From: Kryptolebias marmoratus
Taxonomy: Eukaryota > Chordata > Actinopteri > Cyprinodontiformes > Rivulidae
NCBI RefSeq assembly: GCF_001649575.2
Contig: NC_051438.1
Location: 12,993,777 to 13,057,776, forward strand
Direction: 5' to 3'
DNA: 64,000 nt
In this document: piece by piece, positions 39,451-49,899 of the stretch
Position numbering within the stretch: position 1 is the first letter of the stretch
Layout: each line of letters begins with the position of its first letter
Position numbers and translations under genes: made by a program
The notes under the pieces: model-generated
Seen by the model: only the letters and a program-made list of their open reading frames with translations
What the model was told of the DNA's origin: nothing
The model's database searches: none

Positions 39451-42400
39451 AAAGATTTTGCAGATAAAGCCAGGTCTGAGCAGAGATGATATCCATTCCA
39501 ATATGGATTGGGAGCGTCTCAAATATAATCAAAATCCCTTCCGTTAATCCATTCATCCAACCTTCTGTCATCCATCAATCTTTTGTTACATAAATATTGA
39601 GTCTAATCAAATTCAGAGTATTGAATGAAGCTTTGTCGCTATGAGCTCATGAACGGCTCAAACTGCAGACATAAGTGCTTGTTCTTTTTTTTTAAAGATT
39701 TCCATTAAGCAGACATGTTGGCACAGTCCTGCCACAATGCTTCAGTGGATCATATTATGGTGAGCCTGACATAAAACAACAGAAATCAGAAATAGATTAC
39801 TCAGTAACCCTGATGTCTTGATTTGGACTGAACTTGATGCTTGAGATCAGATTTAGGCACTTGTGTTATGGAGCATTTCCTCTCCACCGTTTCCTGCCAC
39901 TCCACCCGGCTCAGAACGATGGATCAAACCAACTGAAGAGGATCAGTTCAGTTCAAGAACTTCCTCAGCTCCTGAAGAGGAGGGATTGTGTACATACTGA
40001 TCATCCTAATTGTACGACATTGGTTTGAATTTGATTACAAATTAGATTAAATTTGGCTGTATTGAATTTAACTCAACTAAAATAATTTGATTACAGTTTA
40101 ATTTAATTGGGTTGAATTGAACTGGACTGAATTAGACTTTAATTAACTTGTTTACTTATAAAGTGACCTAAAATTTAATTTGTTGCAAACTGCTGCAATA
40201 TAATACATTTATTAAAACTGGACTGCCTTGCTTTTTGTCCGAGCAAATATGCAATTTTACAAGAAGGTTTCTTTGCTTTTCCAAATACTGTTATCTTGAC
40301 TTGAAGTAATAAGAACTTTTTCGAGCGCACTTAGATTCTAGGAATCAGTTGGCTTTAGGCGCTCATTTTAGACGAGCCTGTGGCTTTTATAAGTGTTACA
40401 ACGTTGGATAACTCAGAGAATTTATCAAACTCTGGAAATGTCATAAAGTGACATTTCATGATGGCAGTTCTTAAGGGTTCTAATGAGTCAATTGATGCCT
40501 AAAGTAAAAAACCCTTTTTCAGACTTCGCATGTACAAAGGTCTGAAGACTTATGCATACACTAATCAATCAACTGGTTTTGATCTGTTTTTTTGAGTTAT
40601 AAAATCAATCTACATCAAGAAAAATTCATTTTATGTCTTATCACCAAAAGTAAACAGACTTTGTGAACACAACCGCATCTGTCACAAGCACAACAAAAGT
40701 TCAACTAAAAATCTTAAACTGATAAAATCCTACAAACTCCAATACCGATCAGATAACCTTCACATCATTCCTAAGGTCCTTTCTCATTGCATGCCCCTCA
40801 CACCTTCCATCCAGTCCAGTGTATGATGAAGTGGAAATGGCTTTCACATCGCTCCCTGGTGGCCTTACTAAGGAACTATTAATCTATGGCTCTCCATATT
40901 GCATTCAGATCCGCCTTCCCCAGCCACCACCTGGCCTGAAGTAAAGGCCAAGAGAGGACCCAGAGGACAGGACAGGCTCTTATTATGAGCTGCTTCAAGA
41001 CACCTCTAGGCTTCTAAGCACTTCCTCTGACAGTGACTGATGGCCAATTACCCGTTTGGAGAAAAGTATTGATCACTTTTGGAGAACAGGAAGGACCTGA
41101 AAATATTTCCTTACCCACATTTATTCTCACAGTAAAACAAGAGCTGCCATGACAGAGCACTAATACCAAAAAACATAAGAAAAGTCCTTACCACTCAGTG
41201 TTTTAAGCACTTCTGACACAGGTTACTTGATGCTTTTCATGACCACCTGCATTTATTTTCCCTCCGATGCTCTTAGTTGTAATCTCTCAAAGTGATCACA
41301 GAGATTGATTATATTTGCGATGTAGGATACAAACTGATGGATGGTATCACAGGACTGAACGAGGCACAGGCGTCACCATAAATAGATACAAACAATCTCC
41401 TTGCTGCAACATAAAAATGTTTCTGTTTTGGGGTTTTTTTGCCTAGGAAATCTGTGCAGTTTCTCAGCCTGATAAATACTCATGTCAGGTTTTCTCTGCA
41501 CTGCTGACGGCTGATTCTGACGACACATGAATAAAAGTCAGAGTGGTTATCGACTGAAGCAGCACTTATGTGTCACTCATGACGGCCTTTTATGAATTCC
41601 CAGTAAGCAGAGTCAAAACTAAGCCATCCTACCCGATCAGTTTACTGGGCAATAACACTCGGCCAAGTCAAGGCCAACGGAAAAATGACAGAGCAGTGCC
41701 TTTTGGCAGCATCAGTACTTTATACTGTGGCTGACCTCCTGGATTCAACGTCAACCTTCACACGACCCATGGTTTTTGCTGAGGTGATTTTTTTTCTCCC
41801 CCCCCCTCCTCCAAAAGAACATAGTGACATCCAAGGTTGAATGTCAGCCCTGCGTTTTATTTTTTCCCCATTGACAGTAAAAGTTAGAAGGAGGCCCAGA
41901 GAAGTGAACATTCAATTAAAGCCTCCAGCAACCCTAACCTCAACCCCAACCCCAGCTTCTCTCTGGTGGCTTTTGGATCTGTGTGAGTGGTCGCTTGGAC
42001 GAGATGGTTGGCAGCGACCACGACACAAAAGCATGGACGGAGACTACAGGTCAGGGTTTTTTTTTTTGGCTACCTAGATAGAAAAGCACAAATTGCGACT
42101 GCGGTGTGCTGTATTTGAAGAGAGAAGGAGTCTAAGCGCTCTCACATGGAGCTGAATCATAGAAATGGGGGTAATTGAAACAAAAGGGCAGAGTTTGACA
42201 GAGATGTAGTGCTTTCTCAGAGCCTCTGCACAGACTGCAGAAAATAACACCTAACTCCTCCCCTCTGCAAGGTTCATCCTCCTCATGTCCTCAGCAAAGG
42301 CTGTGTCCTTCCTTTGCTTTTCAAGACGGCCATTTGCAAATGATAAGTGTAGGGACACAGCCTGGTGAAAGATAAGGCGCCTGGGCATTTGTCACCAAAT

Positions 42401-43478
42401 CGAGCGTGCTCCCGTACTGTTTAAAGCCGACCTGCGCTGACATGCACCGTTTACCTTTTATTTGTTTATTCTGAAGTATTATCTTTGCCTTCATTAATCA
42501 CTGCAACTCAAACTGAGGGAAATTACTTTGCAGAGTTTGGACAGAGAGGGGGAAAAAAATTTTTACTTTAATTATCTGTGTTCTTTCCTGCAAGCAAATA
42601 AAAATGCAATATTTGGTTAATTGAGTCCAGCAAATAAGCAGCTCGACTCTGTCACTGTGATACTGTCCGTTTCAAACGTTGTAAGCAGCGTGAAATAATG
42701 AGCAATTGTACGCCCGAGGAGAGAAATCATTTGAAATTTTCTTTGTGTAATTGCTTTCTTGAACTATACGTTCTGCATTTTTATGTCATGCAGATTTGCT
42801 GTTTGAATATCAGCAGTTTGGAAACTAAATAGTCTGAAGTGAAACTTGCTTACCCCTCAGTGTTCCAAGTCTTCCTGTTTCCTGTGTTATTTGAATTTAT
42901 CTCCAGTGACTAGAGGGAAGAAAAAGCCTCTTTCTGGATATAAATTATCGTTTCCCTGCAAAAAAAAAAAAAGACCATATCCCTGCAAATACATGGCGAT
43001 CACTTGCCATGCATTAGCTATGGGACAAAAACGAAGTGCTTTTAAATTCCTTTGACCAGAAGGCACCCCCCCCCCACACACTCCCCAATAAATTATGTTA
43101 ATTTCAGCTTTTGCGCTCCTTATGGCATTCTTTATTGAGTCAATGGGGAGAGGAAAAACTGGCACAGAGAAAGACAACTCTGGGATGATTCACCCAGTCA
43201 TTCACAGCAGAATGATGAGAGACGTCTGGCAATAGTGTCTTTCTCTGATATTACAGTAATAAGACGAGAGAACTCACAAATTGCTGTATTATGCAATAGA
43301 TTTCTGCTTGTTGTCATTTAATGACCAAGCCCTTGCATCATCACAAGATTTACACCCTGTGGAAATTGCTCTGAGGTGATGGCTCACACAAGTAGGAAGG
43401 TGCCTGATATTAAATCCCATGTTCCCTCGCTGAACTAGACAACAATTGCTTGGCAACGCTCTCACTGGGCAGAAGTGA

Positions 43479-43485
<7 letters not shown>

Positions 43486-43510
<25 letters not shown>

Positions 43511-43511
43511 A
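43486..43511. repeat. (CA)n microsatellite
   Basis: About 13 CA units; more CA runs occur at 43654-43668 and 43709-43729. Confidence 0.95.
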
Positions 43512-43708
43512 AAAGAAAAGGTGGATTTTTATTTTCTCTGCATTGATAGTTCAGGCTTGATAATATTTCACAAGGAAGTAGGAAAATAAGAACAAACAAC
43601 AAACCAAAGTCTGAACAAATGGTTAACAACAGGAGCAACAGGAGTGTACGCCAAACACACACACACAGCTGAAATACATGAATGCAAATCTTTGTGAAAA
43701 CACCCTCC

Positions 43709-43729
43709 CACACACACACACACACACAG
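43709..43729. repeat. (CA)n microsatellite
   Basis: About 10 CA units. Confidence 0.9.
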
Positions 43730-43787
43730 ATGCACTTTGCATACTAAAAGCATCAAGAGGTGTGCACACCGAGGCAAAACAGAACAG

Positions 43788-43811
43788 TTTATTTATTTAT
43801 TTATTTATTTT
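43788..43811. repeat. (TTTA)n microsatellite
   Basis: About six TTTA units. Confidence 0.9.
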
Positions 43812-44829
43812 GTTCATTTAGGCTGGGAGCTGAAAGTGTGTACCCCCTCGGTCCGGTCCGTCAGATCTCTCGCAGCACGGTGAAAGGCAAAGTGCTCAGC
43901 CAGCTCAAACCTAGGCTGACAGCCCCACCTTTATTACCGACTGAGTTATGTTTCCCTGAAAAGAGAAGACAAGCCAGCTTTGATACAGACGAGCGCCGAG
44001 TCAGCAGCTCGCCTCCATACGGAGGGTGGGGGGGTCGGGTGGGGGGAAGCGTGGCTTGACTGATCTCAGCCGAGACCGTCCCAATTCCTGATGCAGAATT
44101 GGTTTCCAAATTACCCCACCCCACTATCCATTTCCAGAACTCTCTTTGTCCAATAGGAAAAAAAAAGAAAAATAGCCTCTGAGCTGTGATGAGAGCTTTT
44201 TGAAGAAGCCTGTGCTGGCCAAAAAAAGAAAAGAAAAAAACAAAACAAAAAAAAAAAAAAAAAAAACTGAAACTCCAGGAGGATTTTTCCAAGCAGAGAA
44301 GACTAATAGAATTTCAACACCTCACCCCTTACTCGATGTCCCCCCCCTCCATTACTATACCTGATATTTTCTGTTTGAGGTCATGAGAAGGTTGTGATCT
44401 TTCGCCAGCAAGCACTGAGTGAGCAAACAAAGAAACAGCAACTCGCCTGGGGGAATTTAGAGCCTTAAAAATTGACCTACATCTCCAGATCTACGGAGCC
44501 CAAGAGGTAACCCAGGCATGCAGAGAACACCTAATGAATACGCAACCTCTACCAAACAAAATAAATAAAAACAATAAACTCAAAGTAACATCTCTTAACC
44601 TCTGAACACCTACGCCGTCCACACAACCCAAACCAGTTGTCAACATGTGCTATAAAAAAAACAATTTGTAAACACCACCACCTATTTAGCTTGATAAACA
44701 AGGTCCCTGGAGCATGACTGTTTGTTTAATCCTAATATATTCATAATTACACACTAATTAATACAGGCAAAAAAAAGAGACCCCTCTCAAACGATCATTT
44801 CAGTGTCCTGAAGCGGGGAGACACAATTA

Positions 44830-45340
44830 CACAAACTTTTAACGCAGTCCGGGTTCGCCTTCTGTCCAAAGCCAAGGTTAACCGGTCGGAAACGGCATGA
44901 GGGGGGAGATCCGGCCTTGTTTGGGCGCCAACAGCTGCTTCCATCGGGAGGATGGTGTTCGGAGTCGCGGCGAAATGGGCAACGAGACGCCGCGTGGAAA
45001 GACGAGTGGGGGAAATTTCGCATCATGGCCAGCAGGAAAGTTTGAACGCGCTGATCGCAGAACAAACGTGGATAACGGCTGCCCTCTGAACACAAGAGGG
45101 CTGCATGCTGCAGGTCAGCTGCAATAAAACACAATTAACCCAAAGGAGCATTGGAACAGGAGAGCTGCTGCGTCCTACCACAGCACAAGGGCTCTGGGTT
45201 TAGACTGGCCTGCACGTTGACGCCAGCAGAAACTTCCCTGCCTTGCACTTGGGCTCACCTCACCGTCAGTGATTGTTTTGTGCATCAGGGCTCATTTGCA
45301 TGCAATCTGGAGCGTCTGGGCCGGAGGACGACATCATAAA
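44830..45340. promoter_or_regulatory. Second CpG-rich patch in intron 1, about 1 kb from exon 1
   Basis: CpG dinucleotides are dense between about 44870 and 45100 (for example CCGGTCGG, GGAGTCGCGGCGAAATG, GAGACGCCGCGTGG), unlike the CpG-poor surroundings. It is separated from the exon-1 CpG region by an AT-richer stretch with a GGAGA minisatellite and a T-run. It may be a shore or alternative promoter of the same gene, or an unannotated upstream exon. Open frames exist on both strands here, but none resembles a known protein. Confidence 0.4.
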
Positions 45341-46079
45341 ATATAACTCATCGCTTGCGAGGAGGTCGTCTACCAACTCAGTAAAGCTGTCACCGTGCTG
45401 CAAATGCAGCAGGAATGAGTCCTGACCCAGGAGAGAGGAGAGGAGAGGAGAGGAGAGGAGAGGAGAGGAGAGGGGGGACGTGGAGGTAAATGATCCCGGT
45501 GGCAGCCAGCACAGAAAGGACTCGGTCAGACGGGCTTAAATCACTCAGTTTGAACTTTTATGAGCTGATTTTTTTTGAAGAAGAGGTATAATATCGCTGA
45601 GGGCTGATTTTTTTTTTTTTTTTTAATTGTTCTCAAGCTCCTCAGTTCACCCATTTCTCCTCCTGCTGCAGCCAGGTTGGACCGGCACAAGCAGCTGCAG
45701 CTCGGCACGAACAACAACAAATAAACTTTGAAACCGTTTCAAATACACAATTAATAACACGTCAGAGCGCCCAACTACAATAAAAAAATAAGTTTCACCC
45801 TCTAAAAAGCGACATCCCCCCCCCTTTCCCAAGCTTCACCTTGCAGGTGCAGGCCAATTTACGGGTGAAAACCGAAGCTAGCAAATTAAAGAACAATACC
45901 TGGCAACAGCGTGCTCAGTCACGCGCCCCGGCTTTTTGCCCCCCCTCCGCTCTTCCCATTACATACACACACGAAAGAAACAACTTGCACGTGCGGGGTG
46001 TTTCTTTCACTATGCTTTAGCCAACAATTAAAATAAAATAAGATAAAGAGAAATAAATAAATAAAAGGCACAAACTTAC
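45341..46079. other. 5' end of intron 1
   Basis: It lies directly downstream of the splice donor of the signal-peptide exon. It contains the AGGAG repeat, a 17-T run (45608-45624) and a C-run; no second exon is visible. Confidence 0.5.
45430..45474. repeat. (AGGAG)n pentanucleotide repeat
   Basis: About eight AGGAG units forming a purine-only strand, about 0.6 kb into intron 1 of the minus-strand gene. Confidence 0.9.
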
Positions 46080-46170
46080 CCCCGGTGGAGGTGAAGCCGG
46101 CGAGCACGAGCCAGAGCCCAAGAAGACGCGGCGCCGCGCTGCGCCGACAGCGGCCCGGAGCTGAGAGCAT
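46080..46170 (-). CDS. First coding exon (signal peptide) of an unidentified secreted or type I membrane protein
   Basis: Read on the minus strand, an ATG at 46170-46168 has A at -3 (AAG-ATG) and an in-frame TAA 14 codons upstream (46215-46213), which fixes the start. It encodes 30 residues with signal-peptide layout: a basic n-region (RCRR at residues 7-10, R at 15), a hydrophobic core LLGLWLVLAGF at residues 16-26, and a small polar end TSTG at 27-30. Reading continues one base into codon 31 and then meets GTAAGT (GT at 46079-46078), a consensus donor, so the intron is phase 1. Signal-peptide exons ending in phase 1 are common in immunoglobulin-superfamily and other modular extracellular proteins (for example UNC5, CADM and LSAMP-like families). 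That is family knowledge and does not identify this gene. The exon sits inside CpG-rich sequence, as expected for a 5' end. No acceptor exon is recognisable downstream (45900 to 1), implying a first intron of at least 46 kb. The signal-exon call is fairly sure; the identity is unknown. Confidence 0.72.
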
Positions 46171-46502
46171 CTTCGGTGCTTTGTTTTGCAGTTTGTTTTT
46201 GTTTTTGTTTTTTTAATCACTTAAGTTTCAAAAAATAAAATAAAAAAATGGAAAGCGAACAGTGAAGGGGGGAGCTGGTCTTTTCCAGATCCAAAGCGAG
46301 TCCTCTGTTGCACTTTTTTTACGCCGTTTTCGCTTCTTGCTTGTGTCCTGTCGTCCACCCCCCCTCACCTCCTCAGCGCATACTCTCCTCCTGCCGCGCG
46401 GTGGCCGCCCGTGTCCCGCTCGCGCGCCCTCGTTGCTCGGAACAACGCATCACAGGTGTGGTGATTAAGCTGCGGGTTCTTACTGTACGCCTTCACTGTG
46501 TT

Positions 46503-46556
46503 CCCCCCGCCGCCACCACCACCACCTCCTCCTCCACCACCGCCGCCACCTCCACA
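46503..46556. repeat. CCN triplet repeat in the promoter / 5' UTR region
   Basis: These are interrupted CCG/CCA/CCT triplets, reading as (GGN)n on the gene's sense strand. They lie about 330 bases upstream of the ATG, so they may be in the 5' UTR or promoter. Confidence 0.85.
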
Positions 46557-47079
46557 CACTCTTATAACCAAAAAAAAAAAAAAAGGGAAAGCCACTATCC
46601 GTGTCACTGAAGCCGACAGTTCTCTGCCGGTTCTTGTCACTTCGTGCGAAAGAAAAATCCTTCCTCCCCCTCCTCCTCCTCCCCCCCACCTACCTCCACC
46701 TTAAAGGAAACAAAAAAGAAAAAGAAAAAAAAAAGCAGCGAATATGGGAAGAATTGGCACCGGAGGACAGGAACATCTGCTTGCACAGCAATGCTTGGAG
46801 TGCTGCGAGAGTCGGGGAAGGTGTGTTGCTTTAGACGAGCAAAGAGGAGCAAAACCAGGAGCGGATCCGCTCCTGGGAGTGGATCCGGTTCCCTTTCGGG
46901 GGGCGAAAACGTTCACGTGTCATCAATACGGCCATAAGTAAACCGCGGCCGCTGGTGATGCGCGGAAGAATGGAAATTAACTCATCTCGCCGAGTGTGCT
47001 TTTCATATCCTCAGCCTTACATGAAAATGATGGATATGTCATCGCAGCCCCGCGTGGCGGGAATCACGTCGCTGCTTTG

Positions 47080-47116
47080 CATGCAGATCCGCGCGCGCGG
47101 AGAGCGCATCTGCATG
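47080..47116. promoter_or_regulatory. Inverted repeat with octamer-like halves in the CpG island
   Basis: CATGCAGAT (47080-47088) and ATCTGCATG (47108-47116) are exact reverse complements separated by 19 GC-rich bases containing GCGCGCGCGG and GAGCGC. The halves resemble POU/octamer half-sites (ATGCA-T) and the spacer resembles CpG-promoter elements. Confidence 0.35.
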
Positions 47117-47384
47117 TCATTGAGTTTCACTTCTCCTGGTTTGTCTTTCTGGGTTTTGGTTTTCGTGTGTGTGTGCATTCTGCAGCACGCCAGTGATGGA
47201 CAAACACGGAGGAGGAAGGATGAGGATCAGGAGCGCACACCTGTCCGCGAGCGCAGCCCCGAAACGGGACTGTTCGTCCAGGCTGAGTCTGGGTTCTTTG
47301 GTCTGTATCCGGTTTTGGAATTCATTCGTGGACATTAACATGACAGGTCCCACCTTGTTAATATTTAATAAATGTAAACAAAAA

Positions 47385-48262
47385 CAAACTTAAAGGCTGT
47401 GAGGGAGTCCATCTTGGGACCCAGCAGCTTGTAGAGCCTCCTTTAGCAGCAATAAATGGCTCACTAGTGGTTTTCTGTATGACTTTATCAGCCTCTCCCA
47501 TTATTGTGGCCCACTCTTCTTTACAGTGTTGCCTCACTGCCCTTGAGGTTCGTTCCCATTCATGTCTGCTCAGCTCTCTGAAGGTCCCACCACAACGTTT
47601 CACTCAGGATGAGGTCCGGACTTTGACTGGATCACTTATTCTTCTCTCTTTCAGTCGTTCTGCTGTAGGTCAGCTGCTGTGTTTGGGATCATTGTTCTGT
47701 TGTGACCAGCTTGGTCTCATAACTGACTCTAGAAATACTCTGGTTTACAGAGGAAGTAGATGGTCGACTCGGTGACTGCAAGGTACCAGGGTCGTCTGGC
47801 TGGAGGACAATGCCAAATCATGCCCCCTCTGCCACCGTGCTTCTCAGTGAGTATGAGTTGTTCAGCTCGGTCCAAGCAACATTGCTTTTGCGGTTCTTGT
47901 GGTTCATTCTGATGCAGCTTTACAAACCCAAGTCATGCTGCCATGTTTCTTTTTAGAGAGAAGATTTCTCCTGACATCTTTTCCAAACAAGCCGTACTCG
48001 TCCCATCTTTTTCTAATTGCCCCGTCTTGAACTTTAACCTTTGACCTGCTAACTGAGGCCTGCTGAGTCTGAGACGGAGAGCTTGAGTTTCTCGCAATTT
48101 TCTCAGAGCACTGGAAAGATTGGCAGACGTCTTAAATGTGACTCTCTTGTGAATAATCGTTCTGTCTGCACAATGATGGACTCCGGGTTGTTTGGAAATG
48201 GCTTCATAACCCTTTCCAGATTGACGGGTGGCAACAACTCCTGCATTGTGTTCACACACTCC
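47385..48262 (-). pseudogene. Broken Tc1-like transposase
   Basis: Tc1 transposases cut and paste their own element with a DDE catalytic core after a paired helix-turn-helix domain. On the minus strand the remains appear in order. Near 48210 is SGKGYEAISKQ with IIHK and TFKT just after it, resembling the N-terminal DNA-binding domain. Near 47840 is KHGGRGGMIWH, resembling the KHGGGSVMVWG motif. At 47671-47697 is QNNDPKHSS, matching the QDNDPKHT catalytic-Asp motif. Near 47620 is SQSPDLILSE, resembling SQSPDLNPIE. Near 47500 are CKEEWATI and IAAKGGS, resembling the C-terminus. The pieces fall in different frames with stop codons between them, so no functional enzyme is encoded. It is a dead copy. 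Confidence 0.8.
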
Positions 48263-48534
48263 TCTGTGCTCCAGACCATTGGCATTTAAAAAACATGGAC
48301 AAAGCGTTTCCGCCTTTTTCCGTTGTCCATAATTAAAGCTAAAATGTTTGTTTTTCTTTTTTTTATAAGGCTACATCCTGCTTACTCACTCTCCCAGCTC
48401 ACTAACACGCTGTCAGTCAGTGTAGCCTGACACTTTTCTTAAAACCTCCAGTAACTAATCAGCACTGAACAAATCAACAAAAATCAACACCCGAAGAAAA
48501 TGATCTAAAGTGTATTTAGATTTAAAAATTTTTT

Positions 48535-48660
48535 TAGTCATAAAACCAGGAGGGGCAGGACTTAAATGCTGTGCTGCAGCCAGCCTAGCAGCGGGGGCGC
48601 TCAATCTTTTTGTGGCTTCAGCTTCCGTCTTCCAGCCCTCTTTCTAGTTATAATATATCT
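48535..48660. repeat. Short teleost interspersed repeat fragment inside the Tc1 copy
   Basis: The stretch containing CAGCCTAGCAGCGGGGGCGC, then GTGGCTTCAGCTTCCG, resembles a short interspersed repeat common in percomorph genomes, here on one strand only. The match is from memory, not a search. It lies in what would be the 5' untranslated part of the Tc1 element, so it probably inserted after the transposon. Confidence 0.35.
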
Positions 48661-49015
48661 CGATGCTCCAGGCAAAACTCCTGTTCTGATAGAGTTGGTC
48701 ACACTTGCTGAGGATCAGTAAATCGGGTGTGTTGGATCAGCAGCATCTGGCTACTGCTTTTCATCTTAAATTCTTTAGAAGCAGGGTGTACTTACTTTTT
48801 TAACACCGCTTTTCCATTTTGGCTTTGCTTACGTTTCATAAATAATGACATCTGTTGTGTGGTTTGAGCTTTTGAGGTTTGATTGAAATAATTGGAGAAC
48901 CTGGTAAAAAAACAGATCATTTTTTTGTTGTTATGTCCTGATATGTAAAGTCCTAGAATTGGAAAAGGTACACTTTCTTTTTCCCATGACTGTAGCTTTT
49001 TTTTTTTTTTTTTTT

Positions 49016-49899
49016 ACCCTCCCACCATTTTCTGGAAGGGATGAGCTACCTTTTCACTCTGTGCTGCCCAGAAATTGACAGCAGATTATTAATGCACGGT
49101 TAAAGGAGGGGTTTGTTTATCCATTTCTCCACTCCCACAGAAAGTCGCAGAATAATAAGTGGCGGCGCAGAGCTGGTCCAATGTCTTACCAGCTAATTAT
49201 GGGTCTCATGTAGATGGATGATTCCTTAGATAGAGCCGCAGCTATTACAGCCTGCAAACTCATTAAGCCCTCTCTCTGTCCACCATCCCCCCCTTGCTAA
49301 AGGTCAAAGTCGCAGTGAGAATGACACTACCACGCACAGGCGCAGGCACTTGCACGCACATGCAGGAAGCCTCATGGCCGTACAGTTCCCAATCAAACCC
49401 TCACAGGCACGGCGAATGTGAGGGAGGCAGATGCAAGGCAGCCAAATGGAAAAGAATGACTCAGCCCTGGTCACTTGTGAGGTTGCTCGTAATGATCTCT
49501 CTCATTCTACTAATCTGTTCTGAGTCCTATCGGGGAATGCAAGCTGGAGCTTGTCTCTTCCAGCCTCTGCATGTCTCTTCTTCTTCTTTTTTTTTTTCTT
49601 TTGCTTTGGAAAAGCACTTAAACTACATGCATTTCAAATGAGGATCAGAAAATATGTAAATACATATAAATCCATATGCATTTATATTATCCTCTTACGG
49701 GGAGGGAATTGGTGCTTTCTCTGTTTTTAAGGAATATGGGTTCTCTTTTGCCGAGCGAAAATGGGGCACAACCTCTCCTCGCACGGCCCCCCCCCATCCT
49801 CCTCGGCTTCCTCAATCAGCCCGCGATGAACAATCACAGCTCTTTTGGGAGTTGACACATGCAGTTGTTCATCGATCTGTGGTGTTGTAATTAATTTTC
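49016..49899. other. Unique 5' flanking sequence
   Basis: Unique sequence with a plus-strand open frame at 49294-49641 lacking any domain. A C-run lies at about 49787. Parts may belong to the candidate conserved block that follows. Confidence 0.4.

Larger units (their letters stand above)
39451..44829. other. Mostly unique noncoding sequence of intron 1
   Basis: Blocks at 40840-41100 and 42100-42560 are unique and GC-balanced and could be regulatory. 43480-43811 is microsatellite-rich. Open frames at 43861-44292 run through poly-A/T and carry no domain. Confidence 0.45.
46171..47330 (-). promoter_or_regulatory. CpG-rich promoter / 5' UTR region of the minus-strand gene
   Basis: Upstream of the signal-peptide ATG the sequence changes from the AT-rich background to GC- and CpG-rich DNA, with runs such as GCGCGC, CCGCGG and a NotI-type GCGGCCGC near 46946. 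Simple CCN triplets (46503-46556) and CCT runs (46663-46690) occur inside it, along with A/T-rich tracts. No clear TATA box is visible, so a dispersed CpG-island start is likely. The first exon and 5' UTR should lie within a few hundred bases of 46171. The far end holds an octamer-like inverted repeat (47080-47116). Transcription start position and UTR boundaries cannot be fixed from sequence alone. Confidence 0.6.
47340..48995 (-). mobile_element. Degraded Tc1/mariner-type DNA transposon
   Basis: Minus-strand reading gives ordered pieces of a Tc1-like transposase (see the pseudogene entry). Beyond the transposase start the sequence runs to a plausible terminal repeat at 48967-48995 (read as CTACAGTCATGGGAAAAAG), followed by a T-run (48997-49015). 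The opposite end near 47340 is indistinct, and I could not match a second terminal repeat. A short segment at about 48535-48660 resembles a separate teleost short repeat and is probably nested. The copy lies about 1.2 kb upstream of exon 1, just outside the CpG island. The class assignment rests on the protein motifs; the exact ends are uncertain. Confidence 0.75.

Noticed and set aside
41925..41955. CCCTAACCTCAACCCCAACC tract resembling telomere repeat
   Set aside because: Only one CCCTAA unit followed by degenerate CAACCC; no array, so not interstitial telomeric DNA.
43861..44292. 143-codon minus-strand open frame
   Set aside because: The N-terminal half is Phe-rich from an A/T homopolymer; the rest has no recognisable domain.
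46365..46704. Open frames giving poly-Gly, poly-Pro and poly-Trp/Arg proteins on both strands
   Set aside because: They are translations of the CCN/GGN triplet repeat in the promoter region, with no domain and no splice context.
46955..47338. 127-codon plus-strand open frame with a hydrophobic segment
   Set aside because: It lies in the CpG island, where long chance frames are expected. It has no family similarity I can recognise and runs opposite to the supported gene.
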